From: Cryptomeria japonica
Lineage: Eukaryota > Streptophyta > Pinopsida > Cupressales > Cupressaceae
DNA: 64,000 nucleotides
Reading direction: 5' to 3'
Assembly: GCF_030272615.1 (NCBI RefSeq)
Contig: NC_081413.1
Span: forward strand, 565,889,010 to 565,953,009
The notes under the pieces were generated by a model. The model had not been told where the DNA came from. It made no database searches and saw nothing but the letters and a program-made list of their open reading frames with translations. How positions within the stretch are numbered: position 1 is the stretch's first letter; the number at the start of each line of letters is the position of its first letter. The position numbers were made by a program, and so were the translations under genes. Of the stretch, positions 22,331-33,545 are shown piece after piece.

Positions 22331-23227
22331 TTTTTTTGAAAGGGTAAGACCACTTGAATGTGTGCCACAAATTCCATTATGGACTTCATGTAAGGCCTTC
22401 TTAGATTCTTCTTGTTCGAGACATCTTAAAAGAGTATCGTCTAGTCCTTGTTTAAACAGGGTATCCATGATGAGAGTAAAATGGGAGGATTGGCGAATAA
22501 ATTTTCTCTTTTGGTTCTTCGATAAGTTGGGAGGTAAAGTGTTATCTTTTAGGTATGTGTAAGTTTGGCCATAGCGTGAAGAATCATGCCCAACAAGGTG
22601 ACAAATAGTTTGGGAATCAAGACAATTATGAGTAGGGTAAAACAACTCTTCCACCAGGAATTCATAACGCTGTTGATTTTCCTGTGTCTGAAGGAGAGAA
22701 GCAAGTGTAGCCATGGCATCTGCTGCTTTGTTGTCATTTCGTGGAATCTGCTGAAAAGTTATTTCAACAAAGTATTTCTTGATATCATCAACCATCTTTT
22801 TATAAGGCATCAATTTTTCATCCTTTGTTTGATAATCATCATTAATTTGATTTATGACGAGCTGAGAGTCTCCAAAGACTTGAAGTTGTGTAATGTTCCA
22901 TTCTATATCCATTTTGATACCTGTAACCAAAGATTCATATTTTGTTGTATTGTTGGTGCATGGAAAGCTTAATTTGTATGCTTTTGGAATTGTACGACCT
23001 TGTGGTGTAATGAATAGAATACGTGCTCTTGATTTGTGCTGTGTATATGAACCATCAAAGTATAATTGCAATGTTTTTATGGTGACTGTCAGGATATCAA
23101 CATCAAGAAACTCGATCTGTAAAGGATGATCATCTTGAAGTGGTGTCTCTGCTAGTTGGTCTGCAATGACATGTCCTTTTATAGCTTTTCTGTCAACATA
23201 CTCAATATCAAACTCGCTCAGGATCAT
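22280..23227 (-). pseudogene. Tat1 second (archaeal-type) RNase H and zinc-finger start of integrase
   Basis: A 315-codon frame. It starts with the end of the first RNase H (ILSEFDIEYVDRKAIKGHV), then shows a second RNase H with LYFDGSYTQ (Asp), TTKYESLVTG (Glu), VFGDSQLV (Asp) and AADAMATL (Asp). All four acidic positions are kept. This extra RNase H is the hallmark of the Tat/Ogre group. The C-terminal part has LHEVHNGICGTHSSG, the first half of the integrase zinc finger, and the frame closes before its CxxC. Confidence 0.85.
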
Positions 23228-23329
23228 GATCCATTTTTCTAGTCATCATGTCAATGTTGCCTTGCTAAACAAATACTTCAATGGATCAATTTTAGCCATT
23301 AACTTGATGGAGTGAGATAGTAAATAGTG

Positions 23330-24375
23330 TCATAATTTTTGAGAAGCAACAACTACAAACAAGCATTCTTTTTCTATTGGTGAATAGTTGATCTCATATC
23401 CTACTAGTGTTCTGCTGATGTAGTAGATAACTTGTTCTTTTCCTTCATTATCCTGTTGTGCGAGCAAAACTCCTAATGATGCTTCAGTAGTTGATACATA
23501 GAGTAATAATGGTTTTCCTGGAATTGGTGACATTAGGACAGGTGGTTGCATAAGATATGCCTTGATCTTGTTGAATTTTTCCTCACCTTGATGGTCCCAC
23601 TTTAAATTAACATGTTTGTGCAATAGATGAGTAAATGGTTGACATTTATCTGCTAGTTGAGAAAAAAATCTTCTGATTGATTGTAGTCTTCCCTGGAGAG
23701 ATCTTAGTTGACTAATATTCTTGGGAGATGTCATTTCCATGATTGCTTTAACCTTAGCTAGATCTACTTCGATACCTCTAGCTGAAACAATGTATCCCAA
23801 TAGCTTTCCTAAAGTTACACCAAAGGCATATTTTTTAGGGTTTAGCCGTAGCTTGTATTGTTCTAACCAGTCAAAGATCTTTTCCAGTATCTCTATATGT
23901 TCTTCTCTGATGTATGATTTAGCCAATATGTCATCCACATAGTCTTCCATGAATGTATGCATCATGTCATGAAATATAGTTGTCATAGCTCTTTGATATG
24001 TAGCACCGGCATTCTTTAGTCCAAAAGGCATGATGTTCCAATAGAAAGTACCCCATGGACATGTGAAAGAAGTCTTTTCTTGATCTTCAGGTGCTATTTT
24101 GATCTGATTGTATCTAGAGAAACCATCCATTAAAGAAAACATGGAGTGTCCCGTAGTTAAATCTACAATGATGTTGATGTTAGGCAAAGGAAACCATCCT
24201 TTGGACATGTGTTATTAAGATCTCTGAAGTCTATGCATATTCTGATGCTTTTATCTGGTTTTGAAACATGAACGATGTTGGATACCCATTGAGGATAAGC
24301 TACAGGTTTGATGTATCTGACATCCAATAATTTCTTTAGTTCTACCTTGACCAGAAGAACAATATGAGGATGCAT
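23330..24375 (-). pseudogene. Tat1 reverse transcriptase and first RNase H
   Basis: Two overlapping frames (24375-24163 and 24208-23330) are joined by a frameshift. RT blocks run RICIDFRDLN, LMDGFSRYNQIKI, FTCPWGTFYWNIMPFGLKNA and the catalytic YVDDILA, with both Asp present. The first RNase H follows as LLLYVSTTEASLGVLL, where the usual first catalytic Asp is absent (Ser/Thr), and a stop closes it at 23330. The start of pol further upstream (24801-24508) holds a charged linker. The RT copies RNA into DNA; this copy cannot be expressed intact. Confidence 0.85.
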
Positions 24376-25992
24376 CTTTCATAACTTTGGTTTGGCTCTT
24401 GGACTAACATTTAAGTGATGCATAATAAGCTCTGGTTCTAACCCTGGCATGTCTTCATATGACCAGGCAAAATTGATTTTTCGGCGTTTGAAGAATTCCA
24501 CATATTGTTACATTTCTTGCTCAGACAAAGAAGTTGTTGGATGAAGAATCTTCGGTTGCTCTGGTGTGCCAATGTTAACTGCCTCTGTTGGTTCGATCAA
24601 AATGGATGACCTTTCTTGATAGTGCTTAGGTAAAGTGTCAAATCTCCCATCTTCTGGTGCCTCAAGGAGGTTTTCACCATTAGATGCATCCTTTGTTTTT
24701 ACTTTTTCCCGATCTAATGTTGCCAAGAAATGGTTTTCAGCATTATACTTGATATTTTTTTCTTTATTTTCACTTTTGCGACTAGGAGATTTGGCACTCA
24801 CTTGACTGAAAGATGCATTGCTGAAATTCCTGGTGAAATTTATTACGGGTTCGATTGCATTAAGCTATACAGATATGGCATGGTCATTTGGAAAGGTATC
24901 AATGGCAATATGTCCTTCATTTTCCCAATCAATAAGCTCAGGGTGGAGTAGAGGTAAGGGATCTTCAGGTTGGGATGTTTTGAGGATATCAAGGGTCATG
25001 ATATGTATCAAAGTTATCAATATGTATGTCGATGTCTAGAACGGTACTATCATTAGAATGTCCTCACCTAAGAAACTCCTGATCATCCTCGGTTAAGTCC
25101 AAGTTAGCCGAATGTGATTCTAATTCAAGTGAACTAGTTCCTAACATTTTTCCTGCATACGTGTGAAGTACATTGACTCCTACATCTCCTTCAAAGAAAT
25201 TTTCTTCAGCTGATTCTTCAGAGTGATAGGAATCCCATTCCTATTCATTAGAATCTGTATCACTTGCAGCCTCCAATCTACAGATTTGGTCATATAGCAT
25301 TTCTTCTGCTTTTCTGGCTATGTTTTTTCTTCTTTCATATTCAACCTCTTCAGGACTGAGATTGAGTTCTATCAATCTTGCTATGAGCTCTCCTGGATTA
25401 GTATTAGGTTCATCTTTGTTTTGATTGAGATTTAATGCTTCTTGAGAGGTGATTTTAGTTTGTTTCTCTTGTTGATTTGAATCTTTCATCTTTTTCCATG
25501 TTGTGTTTTCTTGTGCTTGTTGCTTAGCTGATTTTTCTTTCCTTGCAATTGCCAGTTGTTCTTGTCTATTTTCATATTCCTCTTATTGTTGACTAAAAGA
25601 TGCATTTTCTGGTAGAGTGACTTGTCCATACCCTAAGCCTGTTTTGTCAGTAGTCTGCTGAGTATGAGGCTAAATAGGTTCTGAGATACCTTCTTTTCTT
25701 TTTCCTATAGGATCTGTTCTGGTGTATCCCATGCTTTGAAGGATGTTAAATCCTTTTCCATATTTTTCTATAGGTATTCTGACATTGTTGACCTTTTGTT
25801 GAACTTCTTCATCTTTGTATAGCCACTATAGCACATCTTTGTCTTTTGTCTCCTCTGATAAGGTTCCAGCACTAATGAATGCTCCATCAAATATCGGAAG
25901 ATGTTTCACAATTGGTTGTTGTTTAGAGTTTGATGGTTTCCAGAGGATTTAGGAGAAAGTGGTATTTGTGATATTGAATATTCTCTGTTCCC
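24376..25992 (-). pseudogene. Tat1 linker between protease and RT, with G-patch-like motif
   Basis: Broken frames (24801-24508, 25489-25241) with charged, low-complexity sequence. Near 25750-25680 the minus strand reads GFNILQSMGYTRTDPIGKRK then EGISEP, the pattern of a G-patch motif (hydrophobic, MGY/W, G-x-G, QGI), which often binds RNA or helicases. An equivalent motif is at the same place in Tat2, which argues that it is a real conserved part of the polyprotein. Confidence 0.55.
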
Positions 25993-26730
25993 TCAATCTC
26001 TTAGCTGCATTTGTTCTTCCATACTTGATAAAATAGAAGCAAATGATTGTTCCTTGGATTGTGTGTTTGAAGATGTTGCCTCCCTATTATGAGGAACAAT
26101 GACTCCTTGAATTGTTTTAAGATTACTACAATACTGAAATGGATCTGAATCTGCTGAGATCATGATTTCTTGCCCATTGTATTGAAATTTTAAGCACTGA
26201 TGATATGTAGATGGAACAACTTGTATGCCATGATTCCAGGGTCTTCCCAAGAGTATGTTATATGATAAGTCTAAATCTAGAACTTGGCATGTTGTGTCTT
26301 TCTATAAAGGTCCCACTCTGATGGGTAACATCACAATTCCTCTAGAGGAACATTCTTCTTCATCATAGGATTTAATGGTGATCTTTTTTCGGGGATCAAC
26401 TGCATCTTCTAAATAACCTAGAGCACAGATAAGACTCAAAGAGCAGATGTTTAAGCCATCTCCTCCATCTATCAGGACACATTTTACTCGCGTCTTATGA
26501 ATGATAACTTCGATATGCAAGGGAGCAATATGGGGATTTTGTATGAACATGTCATCTTCTTCAATGAATGATAAGCAATGACGGGTTGTGAGGTATCCCA
26601 CCATGGTTTGGAATTGATCGATATTAAGATCTTTGGATACTGTTGTATCGATTAATGCTCTTTCTAGAATTTATTTGTGTGCAGGTGAAAGCTTTAAGAG
26701 TTCTAAGATGGATATTTGTGCAGGTGTTTT
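25993..26730 (-). pseudogene. Tat1 retropepsin-like protease
   Basis: Minus-strand frames 26604-26302 and 26250-25993 match the aspartic protease that cuts the polyprotein. The active-site segment reads VLIDGGDGLNIC (normally D-S/T-G-A), so the second and fourth positions are changed, which would likely weaken or kill activity. YNILLGRPW marks the flap-side motif of Tat proteases. Stops separate the pieces, including one directly after IRVGPL. Confidence 0.75.
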
Positions 26731-28549
26731 CTATAATTGCTCCACTAGACTGTATTGTTTTGTTGTACTAGATGATGTGTTTGTTGTAGGACCCGAGAAA
26801 ACAACTTTGGCTTTGCTTCTTGTGATAGCATGAGCAAGTTCTTGATTTTGTTTTTCTTTAACTACAATCACATTTACCACATTGTCATATGTATAAGCGT
26901 AGTTTACCATTGCCTCACCCTTATCATTATTTGTTGCTAATGATTCACCTTTCTCATATTTTGGAAGTAGAGTCTTAAAAGTTGTATGAGATTTATTTGT
27001 CGTATGTCCATCCACAATTATTACTCCATTATCATTCAAATCTTGTATGACATATTTCAACTTTTGATAATTATTCTGTTTGATGTCCCTTGTTTTGATG
27101 GAAATCGCAATAATGGTTATCATTTCACCAAGGTGGTTTTATTTGAGGTTCATAGTTCCTTTCTTCTGGCAAAGTAATCAATTTGTTTGTGAGAAGTGTC
27201 TTTATTGCTGACCCCAAGGGTTCACCAATGTTTGTAAATTGTCTTCGAAAGAAAGTTTTGATAGCTTCTTTTTGGTGATTGTTGTTTTGCTGAGCCACTG
27301 TTGAGTGAGTAGATAAATTAAAAACTGATTGCTTTGGTTTCATATTGTTGTTATCTACTATTCCATCGTTGACGATATTTTGATTTCTATTCCAAAACTT
27401 TGGCTTATCATTGTGATTGTTGTTATTGTTGTTGTTAGGAGGATGGACTTCTTATTTGTATATTTTTAATTTACCTTTCTTTATCATGGCTTCCTCCATT
27501 CTCATTCCATTATCAATCATTTTTTTGAAACTTTGATTTCCTTGCATTTTTAGATGATAGCTCATTTGATCATATAGGTTGTCGATGAATATGTCCATTT
27601 TTTTGTACTCTGGTATTGTACGAGGATACCATGAAGCTAACCATCTCCATCTCTATAAAAATGTCATGAACGGTTCTCCCCCCTTTTGTTTGGCATTACA
27701 TAGGTCTAGCATTGTTACTTCATGTTGTATGTTGTAAGAGTATTGCGAAACATACTTATCCACCAACTCTGAAAATGATCTGATTCCAGGTAGAATTTTG
27801 GAGAACCATTCCATAGCTAGTCCAGTTAAGCTTTTTGGAAATAATCTCATTAAGTATGTATCCTCATGTGCAAACTCCATACTCATTGTGCAAAATTATC
27901 GTAGATGATCTTGAGGGTCAGTGCTTCCATCATATTTTTCGTATAGATGAGTTTCAAAACCTATAGGAAATGGTATCATGTTTAGGTTTCTATCGAATGG
28001 ATAAGGACAGATTTCTTGAAGTGAGTATCTTCTAACATTTCCTCTTTGCATATCTTGAATTTGTGTTTGCAGTGTTTGTAGTTGTTGCGTGAGAGTTGTG
28101 ATAGGATTATCAACATGATTTCTTCTCGCATAACCATGATTTTTCATTCTAGGAGGATCTGGATCTCTTCTTGTTTCATCTCTAGCCCTTCTTGTATCTT
28201 CATTGAATTGAATGTTATTCAAAATTTCTACTTCATCTCTTTTGGGTGTGTAAGTTTCTTCATTGGTTCTGGTATTACTGGGAATTGACATGTCATTCAT
28301 TTTAAGACCAAAAATATCTTCATATTGTTCGTTATTAGGGGGAGGATCAGTTTTCTTTTGTGTCAATTTTTTTACATCAAAATCTTGGGGGGGTGTAGCA
28401 CCAGATTTGGCTAACATTAGGAAATATTTTTCTTTTTCTTCCTCCAACAATTTGTGCATAAATTTATCGAATTGAGGATCTTTTTTTATGTCTCTGATAT
28501 TTTGTTCTGTTATTTCTTCTTCAACTTGTATTTCATCTTCATGTTCCAT
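26731..28549 (-). pseudogene. Tat1 Gag and Gag-protease linker
   Basis: From ATG at 28549 an acidic N-terminus leads to a coiled-coil stretch (TQQLQTLQTQIQDMQ). The retrotransposon Gag domain follows (PFPIGFETHLYEKYDGST, then LMRLFPKSLTGLAMEWFSKI). The frame is cut by a stop at 27896 and continues at 27886-27653 and, after further breaks, at 27343-27125 (EAIKTFFRRQFTNIGEPLGS). Near 27125-27090, YCDFHQNKGHQTE is the remains of the CxxH..GH zinc knuckle, with its final Cys lost to a stop. The segment 27123-26731 links to protease. Gag would form the particle and bind genomic RNA. Confidence 0.8.
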
Positions 28550-30687
28550 GGTATAGTTGTTTCCAATGTTTCGCTTTCTGTCTCTGTGATTCTTTGTCTC
28601 TGAGCTCTAGTTAGAATGGGCATACATGTGTGTTAGATATTGTACTATAATTCGATTGTCCAAAAGTTATTTTGATAAGTGATCAATTGTCAATGTAAAT
28701 GTGATAGTGCAATATGACATGAAAAGATGATTCAAGTGTTTAAAAGTTTGCAAGTTTTTCGATCTTCGGTTTAGGAGTACAATGATAATGATTTGATAAA
28801 AACCAAGTCTAGTAGGAACGATATATCCTATGATGTGGGACAAGATTATCCTGACCAAACGTTTCAGTTTTGTGATAAAGGGTGATAGATCCTAATGAGA
28901 AACTATGTTTGAGTGATCAGTTTACCAAAGAGGGTGATAATGCACTTTTGTTTAGATCTTGAACTTGTTGAGGGTGAGCACTCGAAAATCTTGAGGTGTT
29001 TATTTCTAAAATCTGATTTTGATAGCTGACAACTTGACCAAGCAAACCAAGAAGACAATTTAAGCACAAAATGACAGATAACCAATGTTTATGATTATTA
29101 CAAATTGATCAAGCAAGAATGACAAATCCAAAAAAGGCATGCAAAAAGATCTCTGGACTGACAAATACAGAGACTCGTATGATAGAATATACATCCCCAA
29201 ATGACAAGAGATATAAGACCATACGACAAGTCAGAAATTTCATGTAGAAAGCTCAGTTTCGTACGACATATCTTCCTGAACTGCACGATAAAACAGATCC
29301 CTCGTACGACAAACCTTAACAAGCCATATGATAAAATATTTTATGCTAACAGGCTCATACAACAAAAGATTAATCTCATACAACAAATCACCAACTCATA
29401 CGACAGAGAACCTGACTTGTATGACAAATAACAGAGCAGAGATAAACAAAAAGTTTGTTTTGCTGAATTTTGATTAGTGAATTTTGATGTTTTGCTAATG
29501 TTTTCCAGTTTTAGATGTCTGATTTTTCAATTTAGGGATGAATACATAGCAAACAGATGATGTGATAAGTGACTCCAAGCATGCTAACCCCTAATGAAGT
29601 TGGCTGAGAAAGAAAACCTTTGCTTGCAAACTTAGGTACACACCCAATAGTTAATCAGAATATGGCTGCTGAGTCTCACGCAATGGATTCTCAATGCAGT
29701 ATTATCCGACTCCAAATGCTAATGCGGTCATGATGTGGAAAGTGTCTTGGGAGAGTTACTATCTCTCTTACACAAAGATGATCACCCTTTCAGAGGTGAA
29801 TCGGGTAGCTTCTAATTTAACCGGAACTAGTAAGGGATCAGTTTGGCGCATCGGGGTATAATACTCAATTAAGAGGTCTCCTAGCCTTCCAAACCAAGGT
29901 TTAATATACCCGAAAAGCTATTCTCGAGCATTGTCGTTGACTTGATTTTCATCAAATCACATTTATTTTATAGTGGGTTGGATTACTTGGCATTAGTCAT
30001 TCCCACTTAGGTTGTTCCCCTCTCACCAGCCTTAATGGCTAAGAGTTATTAGCTCCTCAGGAGGGAAAACCCACTAAAGAAATGCACTAATGAAAGCAAA
30101 AGATGAGTCTAGCTTTCTGATCACCTAAGAAAGGTGAGAGCATACTCGCCTATCATCAAAAACACGAAATACATGATTGTTCATTTCCTTTAGCAAAATC
30201 AAGTGTGCCTAAAAAAGTCTTTAAGAAATACACAAATTTTTATTGAATTCTTTTAGGCAACCTATAAAATAGATCCATTAGTAGTCATTGATGTGTTTTG
30301 AATTAGGTCTTTGACTAGCGTATCTTCGACAATCATTCTATAGAAAAGAGTTAGGCTGCCAAAAATCTCACAAACAAGTCAGGGTTAGCATTAGTAAAGC
30401 TCGGATTAAAACCTAAAAACCCTAAAATGCAATTTATTTAAAAAAATAGAGGCAGAGACTCGTACAACATGATTTAATAGCTGATACAACAAAAATTTTA
30501 ATCTTGTGTGAGAAAGGAAAGGAGCTCATATGACAGAGAAATGACCTGATACGAGTTAGGATCAAGTTTCATCCCAGTTCACAAAGAAGTTCGTACGAGC
30601 CAGTAAAGGAGCTCGTATGACATTCTGAACTAGACCCGACAAAGATGAATGTTGTTGAAGCTTGAGAGGCCAAAAAATGATGATTTC
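28550..30687 (-). other. Tat1 5' leader
   Basis: About 2.1 kb between the primer-binding site and gag, without coding signal. It contains two clusters of a motif close to CTCGTACGACA (29160-29440 and 30455-30625). Confidence 0.6.
29160..29440. repeat. Dispersed CTCGTACGACA-type motif cluster
   Basis: Roughly a dozen copies of (C/T)TC(A/G)TA(C/T)GACA occur at irregular 15-40 bp spacing, for example TCGTACGACA near 29250 and 29300. More copies appear at 30465-30625. The core TCGTACGA is palindromic. Confidence 0.65.
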
Positions 30688-30706
30688 GGCCCCATGGTGG
30701 GCACCA
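30688..30706 (-). promoter_or_regulatory. Tat1 primer-binding site
   Basis: The minus strand reads TGGTGCCCACCATGGGGCC three bases after the 5' LTR end. It begins TGG as PBSs do; the matching tRNA is not assigned here. Confidence 0.6.
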
Positions 30707-30709
30707 AAA

Positions 30710-31837
30710 TGTCGTTCCTGTGAAGTGTGATACATGTGATACCTACAGCTGCAACACAAAACACTCAATAGATCATTACAAGCATGGTTAATGAATTTAA
30801 AGCAAAGAAAGATAAAACCATAGCTAAGCGATCTATCGCTTCCTAGTAAATGCGAGTATGAATTTTGCTCTCAGATTTGGTTAGGCAAATTCCAGTGACT
30901 TGAATACACCCAGATGGAGGATTTTAATGGTAAATGATGCATTTAATCTAGCAACGATAATGATTAAGCTATATTATTCCATGATTATGCTAGAAAATAT
31001 GTTAAAATGATGTAATTAAGCTATGATAACAATGCTCAAATGATAAACTAAGATTGGATATGCCTATAGTAACAATGCCTGAAATGCAAATGAGATGGGA
31101 TTATTATTGCTCCCAAATGGGGTCTATTTATAGGATTTACAAGGCTAGGGGTGAGGTGGCAGGAATCAACGGTCAATATTAAGTCTGAAGATATCAATGG
31201 TGAAATTGGAGGAGGTTGGCAAAGAGGTTGGATGAAAGGGAACATGTGTCATCTCTATGGTGACAAGTGTCAAGAGGATTCTAGAAGAGGTTGGATGAAA
31301 GGGAACATTTGTCATCTCTATGGTGACAAGTGTCAAGAGGCTTCTAGAAGAGGGGACATGTGGCCCAAGGATGCCATGTGTCTCAAGAAGAGAGTATCCA
31401 CACCATAGGAGGTTAGGATAAGGAGGTTAGCATGTACAAGCTAAGGTAGGTTTAATTAAACCTAGGGTTAGATATAATGGGTTAGGTTTAGAAGGGGTTA
31501 GGTTAAGTGGTTAGAAGTTAGGAGGCATGTGGGTAATGTGAATTTAAAATTCAAATAAGACTAATTAATTCTCAACAACTCATAAATTGATTTGTTTTAA
31601 TTAATTAGGAGATTAGAAGAAATGAATTTGATGGGTAAGAATTAATTAATTAGAATTAATTAATCAAAGGGGTTATTGAAATGAACCTATTAAATAAATC
31701 CTTAGATTTATTAATAAGTAGATGAAAAGGGAGGGTTTAATCAAATTCTTGATGAATTCAATTAAATTGGGGAGGGGGATTAATTAAATAATTGCTTATT
31801 TAATTAATTATCTTCAGACCATTTTTCGGTGTATACA
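30710..31837 (-). repeat. Tat1 5' LTR
   Basis: 1128 bp. On the minus strand it starts TGTATACACCG and ends GAACGACA. A TATA box CTATAAATAG (minus) lies at 31124-31133. It shares the 63-bp tandem duplication (from 31225) with the 3' LTR. Confidence 0.88.
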
Positions 31838-31842
31838 CATAG
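31838..31842. repeat. Tat1 target-site duplication, right copy (CATAG)
   Basis: Matches 9491-9495 exactly and marks the rejoining of the copy A intron. Confidence 0.85.
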
Positions 31843-31910
31843 TTATGTTAATAATTGTGAACTATTTTCTACAAAAGGATTCTAACTTGGCTTTTGAATT
31901 GTGGTTGTGC

Positions 31911-31975
31911 GGCCATCTAAAAATTTGTGTACTGCATCAAAGAGGATCAATATTTATGATCCACCACAACTATAG
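31911..31975 (+). pseudogene. Last exon of unknown gene copy A, displaced by Tat1
   Basis: Read with frame, this gives PSKNLCTASKRINIYDPPQL and a stop. Copy B ends PSELKSASKRINFDDPSVV and a stop, so the two C-termini are homologous. The expected acceptor AG just before it reads GCGG here, so the splice site has decayed. It starts about 70 bp right of the Tat1 end at 31837; the distance to exon 9337-9450 without Tat1 would be about 0.1 kb. Confidence 0.65.
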
Positions 31976-32561
31976 GATCATATAGTGTTAGTTGTTCTCA
32001 TTGAATGAACAATACATGTAGATATATTCTACATTTTTATTGTATATCAATTTGGACATCACATATGCCACATTTTTGTAAAACTTGTATTGACTTGGCA
32101 TATATGCCTTTTTGATATATATAAATATTGATATTTGATCCAATAAATGTGTATTGTGTTCATTATTATGCATTTTGTTGATATTGATAGGCATATTCGA
32201 TACATACAGAATTTGTTCATTGTGTTGTTTACTATAAACAACCAAAATCTATGATATAAATCATTGCAATTGTGGAATATGATTTGATAAGCTTTGTAAA
32301 ATATTTAATTAACCCTACAAAACTCCTTGTCTCAATCAAAATGAAATTCAATGATAATGGTCACATTTGATCCATGGTAATGATCACTGGATGCTTTTGA
32401 ATCATTTTGTCAAATTTTGGTTTTTATCTTTTTTTCCATTTTTTTTATCTAAATAAGGTGATTTGGGACCATTAATGGTCATTTGAAGTCATTTGTGAAA
32501 GTTTGGGGTCATTTGGATAAAAGATGTAAAAGTTGCTCAGTTGTTGTCAAAGTTGTCAAAG
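31976..32561. other. 3' flank of unknown gene copy A
   Basis: A/T-rich with no ORF. The stretch with TTGGCATATATGCCTTTTTGATATAT (about 32095-32125, written here in parts TTGGCATATATGCC and TTTTTGATATAT) resembles the flank of copy B (TTGGCATTTATGTCATTT, about 43798-43815), so homology extends beyond the last exon. Confidence 0.5.
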
Positions 32562-33545
32562 TTTCATCATGAGCACAAACCAACATCATGAGTGCATCTC
32601 GGTCGATAGTTTTATGCTAGGCATGATCTTGTTGTACCTACCAATACGTCGGAACATCGAGAGCCATACCCTACCGACGCGATCTCTCAAGTGCCTTGAG
32701 TCCAAAAAATTGTCAAACTTTGACGAACTGTTTCTCGCAATCTAGGATGCATATGATCGATTTGTTTGAACCTATAGGGTCATGTGAGGCTCATCTACAA
32801 TAATATATCTCAGTTTTTGATGACTCAAAGCCATTTTCAAATGGTAGTGCTTTTTCACCTACCACAAAAACTGTCAGTGGCATGCAATGCAAAGTTGCAA
32901 GATAGGCTAGATTTGATTCCATTCATCGTGGGCACAAATGAATATCATGAGTGCATCCAAGTTGGTAGTTTTATGCTAGGAATGCTCTTGTTATGCCTCC
33001 CAATGCACTAGAACGTTGAGAGCCATACCCTAACGATGTGATCTCTCAAGTGCCCTGAGTCCAAAAAATGGTCAAACTTTGATGAACTATTTCTTGCAAT
33101 TTAGGATGTATATGATCGATTTGTTTGAACCTATAGGGTCACGTGAGGCTCATCTACAATGACCTATCTCTATTTTTTACGACTCTGAGCCCTTTTCAAA
33201 TGGTAGCATTTTTTCACCTGCTACAAAAACCATCAGTGGAATGCAATGCAAAGTTTTTAAGACAGGCTAGATTTGATTTTGTTCATTGTGGGAAAAAACC
33301 AACATCATGAGCGCGCCCATGTGGGCAGGTTTACACTAGGAATGCTCCAATTATGCCTCCCAATGCATCAGAATGTCGAGAGTCATACCCTACCAACACA
33401 ATCTCTCAACTGCCCTAAGTCCAAAAAATTGTCAAACTTTGACGGACCGTTTCTCACAATCTAGAATGCATATGATCAATCCCTTTGAACCTATAGGGTC
33501 ATGTGAGGCTTGTCTATAATTACCTATCTCGGTTATCTTCCGGGT
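32562..33545. repeat. Tandem array, about 360-bp period, locus A
   Basis: Nearly three units. The anchor TTTATGCTAG recurs at 32611 and 32970 and, diverged, at 33330 (spacings 359 and 360). Each unit has CCATACCCTA, CTCAAGTGCC, GTCAAACTTTGA and GAACCTATAGGGTCA in order. Short frames inside are repeated products of the array and not genes. A related array of the same period follows copy B. Confidence 0.8.

Larger units (their letters stand above)
9496..31837 (-). mobile_element. Tat1: Tat-lineage Ty3/gypsy LTR retrotransposon, 22.3 kb with nested insert
   Basis: The element is bounded by LTRs of 1097 and 1128 bp that start TG and end CA and is flanked by CATAG. Coding parts read on the minus strand in the order gag (28549-27125), protease (27123-25993), G-patch-like linker, RT and RNase H (24801-23330), second RNase H and integrase (23227-21381). 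A second, archaeal-type RNase H before integrase marks the Tat/Ogre lineage. The primer-binding and polypurine sites sit next to the correct LTRs. A 9.1-kb copia-type element (11874-20966) interrupts the 3' non-coding part, so Tat1 itself is about 13.2 kb. All coding parts carry stops. It inserted into the last intron of unknown gene copy A, in the opposite orientation to that gene. Confidence 0.9.

Noticed and set aside
32533-33464. Three similar short frames containing ESHTLPTRSL
   Set aside because: They recur because the DNA is a tandem array; frames are short, unequal and without known domain.
32562-33545. CRISPR-like direct repeats
   Set aside because: The units are about 360 bp, without short identical repeats or unique spacers, and the DNA is plant nuclear.
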